Shown here: positions 60,562 through 64,000 of the stretch, piece by piece
Position numbering within the stretch: position 1 is the stretch's first letter
Layout of the letters: each line of letters begins with the position of its first letter
NCBI RefSeq assembly: GCF_025947225.1
Contig: NZ_CP110005.1
Location: 1,612,001 to 1,676,000 of the forward strand
From: Flavobacterium sp. N2270
GTDB lineage: Bacteria; Bacteroidota; Bacteroidia; Flavobacteriales; Flavobacteriaceae
Reading direction: 5' to 3'
Length of the DNA: 64,000 bases
The notes under the pieces: generated by a model
The model's input: the letters and a program-made list of their open reading frames with translations, nothing else
What the model was told of the DNA's origin: nothing
The model's database searches: none
Position numbers and translations under genes: made by a program

Positions 60562-60583
60562 CTTTATTTTTTGTTATAAATTA

Positions 60584-61852
60584 TTAATGAACGTGTTCTC
60601 CACCACCTTTTGAAGCTGCTAATAAATAGAATGCTCCTTTGACTACAATTTTTGCATTTGCTGGAATTTCATCTACTAATTTAACTTCAGTATATCCTAA
60701 ATCGGTTGTTCCAGGAACTACTTCAATTGCTTTAAAGTGTACTTCGTCGTGTTCTTTTTCGGTAGCTTCTTCGTCATGATTATGTGCTTCTCCTTCTTTA
60801 TGAACGTGTGCTTCTTTTTTTGCTTTTGGAGTTTCTTCTGTATGTTCTTCTTGCATATAAATATAATATTTATCTCCGTTTCTTACAATTGCGTCTTTAG
60901 GCAATGCTTGTACCGTTTGATTCGTAATATTAATATTAGCTGCAACATACATTCCAGAAATTAAATCTTTTGTATCACTTTCATTGATCTTGGCATGTAC
61001 TGCAACCGATTTACTTTCGTTTGAAAAGGATTTGTTAATACCAAATATTTTTCCTTTAATGACTTTATTCGATTGATTGGTTAGTACGAAATCAACTTCT
61101 TGACCAATAGAAATTTTACTCATGTCTTTTTCAAAAACGTTCAAATCGAGGTGCATTTGTTTGTTGTCAATTACTTCAAAAAGAGTAATTCCTGTGTCTG
61201 CAAAAGCTCCTTTTGTAATATCTATTTTACCCACATAACCACTTATAGGAGCAATGATAGGAATGATAGAAGAGTTTCCTGATAGACTTACATTTAATGC
61301 TTGTAATTTGTTTTTGGCTGCTTGTGCTCTTGCTCTTTCAGTTGCCAATTTAGCTTTTACTTCTTGGAATACTTTGCGAGGATTTACATCTTCTTCACTC
61401 AAAGTTTTTTGACGATTGTATTCTAATTGTAAATATTCAATATTTGCTACAGCAGAATTGTAATCTTCTTGCATTTCAGCAACTTCAAGGTTTTGAAGTG
61501 TAGCCAAAGTTTTTCCTTTTGTTACATAAGTACCTTCTAATACAAAGATGTCTTTTACAACTCCACCAATTAAGGTTGAAACATCTGCTCGGTTTTGAGG
61601 TGGAACAGTTGTGTAACCATTGGCTTTGATGATTGTATTGAGGTTTTTCATTTCAATACTACCCATTTCAATGCCTACGGTTTCGAATTGAGCTGTTGTT
61701 AATGCTACTTCTGTTTCCGATTTTTCTTCTTCATGTTCTTCTTCTGTTTTCTTTTCTCCACATGAGTTTAGAATCAAGAGGAAAGAAGAAAGAAGAAATA
61801 TTTTAAAAATTGAACCTATTTTATAATTTGGTTTTAAAGATATATTGATCAT
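60584..61852 (-). CDS. czcB: CzcB-like RND periplasmic adaptor, lipoprotein
   Basis: The protein has 422 residues. A late lipoprotein signal (FLLSSFLLILNSC) places the lipidated Cys at 31, then an acidic EEEHEEE stretch. The adaptor body is of the HlyD/CzcB kind (EGTYVTKGKTLATLQNLE, then VDFVLTNQSN). A His-rich region at about 335-372 (HVHKEGEAHNHDEEATEKEHDEVHF) suits zinc or cobalt. It starts 11 bases after the fused pump-channel gene ends. Confidence 0.87.
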   Translation of the reverse strand: MINISLKPNYKIGSIFKIFLLSSFLLILNSCGEKKTEEEHEEEKSETEVALTTAQFETVGIEMGSIEMKNLNTIIKANGYTTVPPQNRADVSTLIGGVVKDIFVLEGTYVTKGKTLATLQNLEVAEMQEDYNSAVANIEYLQLEYNRQKTLSEEDVNPRKVFQEVKAKLATERARAQAAKNKLQALNVSLSGNSSIIPIIAPISGYVGKIDITKGAFADTGITLFEVIDNKQMHLDLNVFEKDMSKISIGQEVDFVLTNQSNKVIKGKIFGINKSFSNESKSVAVHAKINESDTKDLISGMYVAANINITNQTVQALPKDAIVRNGDKYYIYMQEEHTEETPKAKKEAHVHKEGEAHNHDEEATEKEHDEVHFKAIEVVPGTTDLGYTEVKLVDEIPANAKIVVKGAFYLLAASKGGGEHVH

Positions 61853-61863
61853 TATCGTGAGTA

Positions 61864-64000
61864 TTAATTGTTATTGAAAGATGGAAATTGCATTTGAATA
61901 GCACTTTGATTGTAAGCGTTTACTGCTTCGATATTTTGCTTTTTAATATCAATGGCTTGATTTAAGAAACTGATGTAAGACCAGTAACTCATATCGCCAT
62001 TGGCATAACTTTTTTGAGCAGTAGTGATTATCTGTTCTGCATATTTTAACCCTTCTTTTTCAAAATATTGAATTGCTTTTTCTTGTTTAGAAAATTGGTT
62101 TACTAATTGTTCTTTTTGCAGTTTTAAAGTTAATTTTGTTTTATCAAATTCTAATTGCGATTGCGACATACTTATTTCAGAAGCTTTAGCACGAGCTGTA
62201 TTTGCACCGCTAAACAAAGGAATTTGCAAACCAACAGTAAATCCTTGAAAATAAGATTCTTTGTTTAATGTTTGACCAAAGTAACCCAAGCCTAATTTTG
62301 GTGCTCTAGATTTCTTAAAAGCATTTGATTCTTTTTCAAAAACCGTTGCTTGTTGGGTATAATAATCACTTACTAATGTTTCTACCTTATTTTCATTTAA
62401 AGCAGCTGCATGTATATATTTTAAAGGAGTTGTACTCTCTGGAAGTATATCTTCATTTGTCTGTATAAAATACTGTAACTGTTTTTGGTAGATTACTAAA
62501 TCAAGAAGCATTTGTTCTTTTAAGGTTTCTATTTCCTTTACTTTAGCTTTTGCACTAATTACTTCTATGTTTCCGCTCTCACCAGTTTTAAATCGAAGTT
62601 CTGCATTTTTAAGAAATTTTGAATACACATCATACAATTCGTCATTTAGCTTTTGGATTGAAATACCATATAAATATTGATAGTAAGCAATAGTTACCGC
62701 TTTTTCAATTTCATATTCAGATAAAGCCTTTCGTTTTTCAGCCAATTTTGCTAATTCTTCCTGAAGCTGTCTGTTTGCTTTTGTATTTCCACCAATTGGA
62801 AAATATTGCTGAATACTTACATTATTATCATAATCTACACTATTGTATTGTCCACCCATGTATTCAATTTGCAAAGGATCTGCTTGAAAAGCTGTTTTCT
62901 TAAGAACTGTTTGTTTTTCAATTTCCTTATCGGCAATTTTTAAATCCATATTATTGGTTTTAGCCATTGTAATAGCTTGTTCTAAAGTTATGGGTTTGCT
63001 GTTTTGAGCAAATGAAAACGTACTAATAAATAATACGATTAGGGTCATGATTGAATTTGACATTTTTTTTCTTTTTTTAAAACCTTTCTCAACTAATAAA
63101 TAAAGAATAGGTAGAACGATTAAGGTTAGTAAGGTTGCAGAAAATAAGCCACCGATAACAACGGTTGCTAATGGTTTTTGCACTTCCGCACCACCACTTG
63201 TTGATAAAGCCATTGGTAAAAACCCTAAAGAAGCAACAGCAGCTGTCATTAATACTGGTCTAAGTCTGGTTTTTGTTCCGATTAAAACTCTTTGTAATGG
63301 GTCTGTTATTCCTTCTGATTTTAATTGGTTGAAATAGGAGATTAGTACTATTCCATTAAGCACTGCAATACCGAATAAAGCAATAAAACCAATACCAGCT
63401 GATATGCTAAATGGCATTCCTCTCATCCATAGAGCAAAAACACCACCAATTGCTGATAATGGAATAGCTGTAAAAATTAATAAGGCTTGTTTCATGCTAT
63501 GGAATGTGAAGAATAACAATACCATGATTAATGCTAATGCAATTGGTAAGGCTACAGAAAGTCGTTTGTTAGCTTCTACTAAATTTTCAAATTGACCACC
63601 ATAAGTGATGTAATATCCTGCTGGAAGTTTATAATTGTTTTCTAATTTTTGTTGAATTTCTTCGACTACACTTTTTACATCACGACCACGAACATTTAAA
63701 CCCACAGTTATTCTACGTTTTCCATTTTCACGAGATACTTGAACAGGGCCTTGTTCGTATTCCACAGAAGCTACTTGATACAGTGGAACTTGTTGGCCGC
63801 TTGGTAATGGTATAAATAGGTTAGAAACATCTGAAATATCAGTACGGTTTTCGGCATTCATTCTAACTACAACATCAAAACGTTTGCTTTCTTCGTAAAT
63901 TTTCCCTGCACTTTCACCTGCAAAAGAGGCTCTGACTATCTTATTTACGTCTGTTATATTTAGTCCATATAAAGCTATTTTATCATAATCATATTTTATT
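61864..64000 (-). CDS. czcA: CzcA-type RND pump fused to a TolC-like domain, cut by the window edge
   Basis: The minus-strand frame stays open to base 64000, so the start lies outside the window; a Met at 63861 is only internal. The visible part starts in the second half of an RND pump (GFIALFGIAVLNGIV, MTAAVASLGFLP). From about 63063 a TolC-type outer membrane channel follows in frame (MSNSIMTLIVLFISTFSFAQ, then SKPITLEQAITMAKTNNMDL). The fusion of pump and channel is typical of one Bacteroidota CzcA/CusA group. It would export zinc, cadmium or cobalt. Confidence 0.87.
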   Translation of the reverse strand, partial: IKYDYDKIALYGLNITDVNKIVRASFAGESAGKIYEESKRFDVVVRMNAENRTDISDVSNLFIPLPSGQQVPLYQVASVEYEQGPVQVSRENGKRRITVGLNVRGRDVKSVVEEIQQKLENNYKLPAGYYITYGGQFENLVEANKRLSVALPIALALIMVLLFFTFHSMKQALLIFTAIPLSAIGGVFALWMRGMPFSISAGIGFIALFGIAVLNGIVLISYFNQLKSEGITDPLQRVLIGTKTRLRPVLMTAAVASLGFLPMALSTSGGAEVQKPLATVVIGGLFSATLLTLIVLPILYLLVEKGFKKRKKMSNSIMTLIVLFISTFSFAQNSKPITLEQAITMAKTNNMDLKIADKEIEKQTVLKKTAFQADPLQIEYMGGQYNSVDYDNNVSIQQYFPIGGNTKANRQLQEELAKLAEKRKALSEYEIEKAVTIAYYQYLYGISIQKLNDELYDVYSKFLKNAELRFKTGESGNIEVISAKAKVKEIETLKEQMLLDLVIYQKQLQYFIQTNEDILPESTTPLKYIHAAALNENKVETLVSDYYTQQATVFEKESNAFKKSRAPKLGLGYFGQTLNKESYFQGFTVGLQIPLFSGANTARAKASEISMSQSQLEFDKTKLTLKLQKEQLVNQFSKQEKAIQYFEKEGLKYAEQIITTAQKSYANGDMSYWSYISFLNQAIDIKKQNIEAVNAYNQSAIQMQFPSFNNN

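Noticed and set aside
1..64000. CRISPR arrays
   Set aside because: No set of evenly spaced identical repeats with variable spacers was found; all repeats seen are palindromic or simple.

Overview
The window looks like a Flavobacterium-type member of the Bacteroidota. It is very AT-rich, its genes lie end to end, a TAnnTTTG-type promoter motif is visible, and it carries a flexirubin pigment cluster, WG-repeat and PorT-like proteins, an RteC-like regulator and DUF6943. No tRNA or rRNA gene is complete and no CRISPR array is present.

Region 1 (1-2331). A gene cut by the left edge and its tandem paralogue encode secreted proteins of unknown role. A convergent gene follows for a flavin-dependent halogenase-like enzyme.

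Region 2 (2445-33784). This is a 31 kb co-directional run, almost certainly a flexirubin (aryl polyene plus dialkylresorcinol) cluster. Tyrosine ammonia-lyase makes 4-coumarate and a PaaK-like ligase can activate it. Two acyl carrier proteins, three complete ketosynthases, two degenerate ketosynthase partners, a ketoreductase, three hotdog dehydratase-like proteins and a thioesterase build the polyene. DarB and DarA make the dialkylresorcinol. Acyltransferases (HtrB-like, BtrH-like, and a PlsC domain fused to an MMPL transporter), two phytoene-desaturase-like oxidoreductases and a C45 hydrolase may tailor or join the halves. An ABC exporter, a LolA-like carrier, an MMPL pump and several envelope proteins probably move the pigment to the outer membrane. 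Strong terminators close the run.

Region 3 (33.9-46.7 kb). This looks like the left part of an integrated mobile element. It starts at a 13-bp relic matching the 3' end of a tRNA-Ser. It holds a cassette of a conserved unknown, DUF5675 and two tiny membrane proteins; a 1.4 kb non-coding tract with at least eight imperfect hairpins; a decayed winged-helix gene; a three-gene toxin / HTH antitoxin / SecB-like chaperone operon with a 24-bp operator-like palindrome; a PIN-like nuclease gene with an unknown partner; a replication module (HTH_17, replisome organiser, DnaC-like ATPase); and an RteC-like regulator. REP-like intergenic repeats are scattered through it.

Region 4 (46.7-64.0 kb). This is heavy-metal resistance cargo on the minus strand. 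One run is copper/silver-type: CusA-like RND pump, TolC-like protein, CusB-like adaptor, His-rich lipoprotein, an AraC regulator with a metal-binding-like N-terminus, and a CopA-like ATPase. The second is zinc/cadmium/cobalt-type: a CzcA-TolC fusion cut by the right edge, CzcB, DUF3703, a ZntA-like ATPase, a Cys-rich protein and an HMA protein. The integrase, transfer genes and far end of the element are probably to the right of the window.
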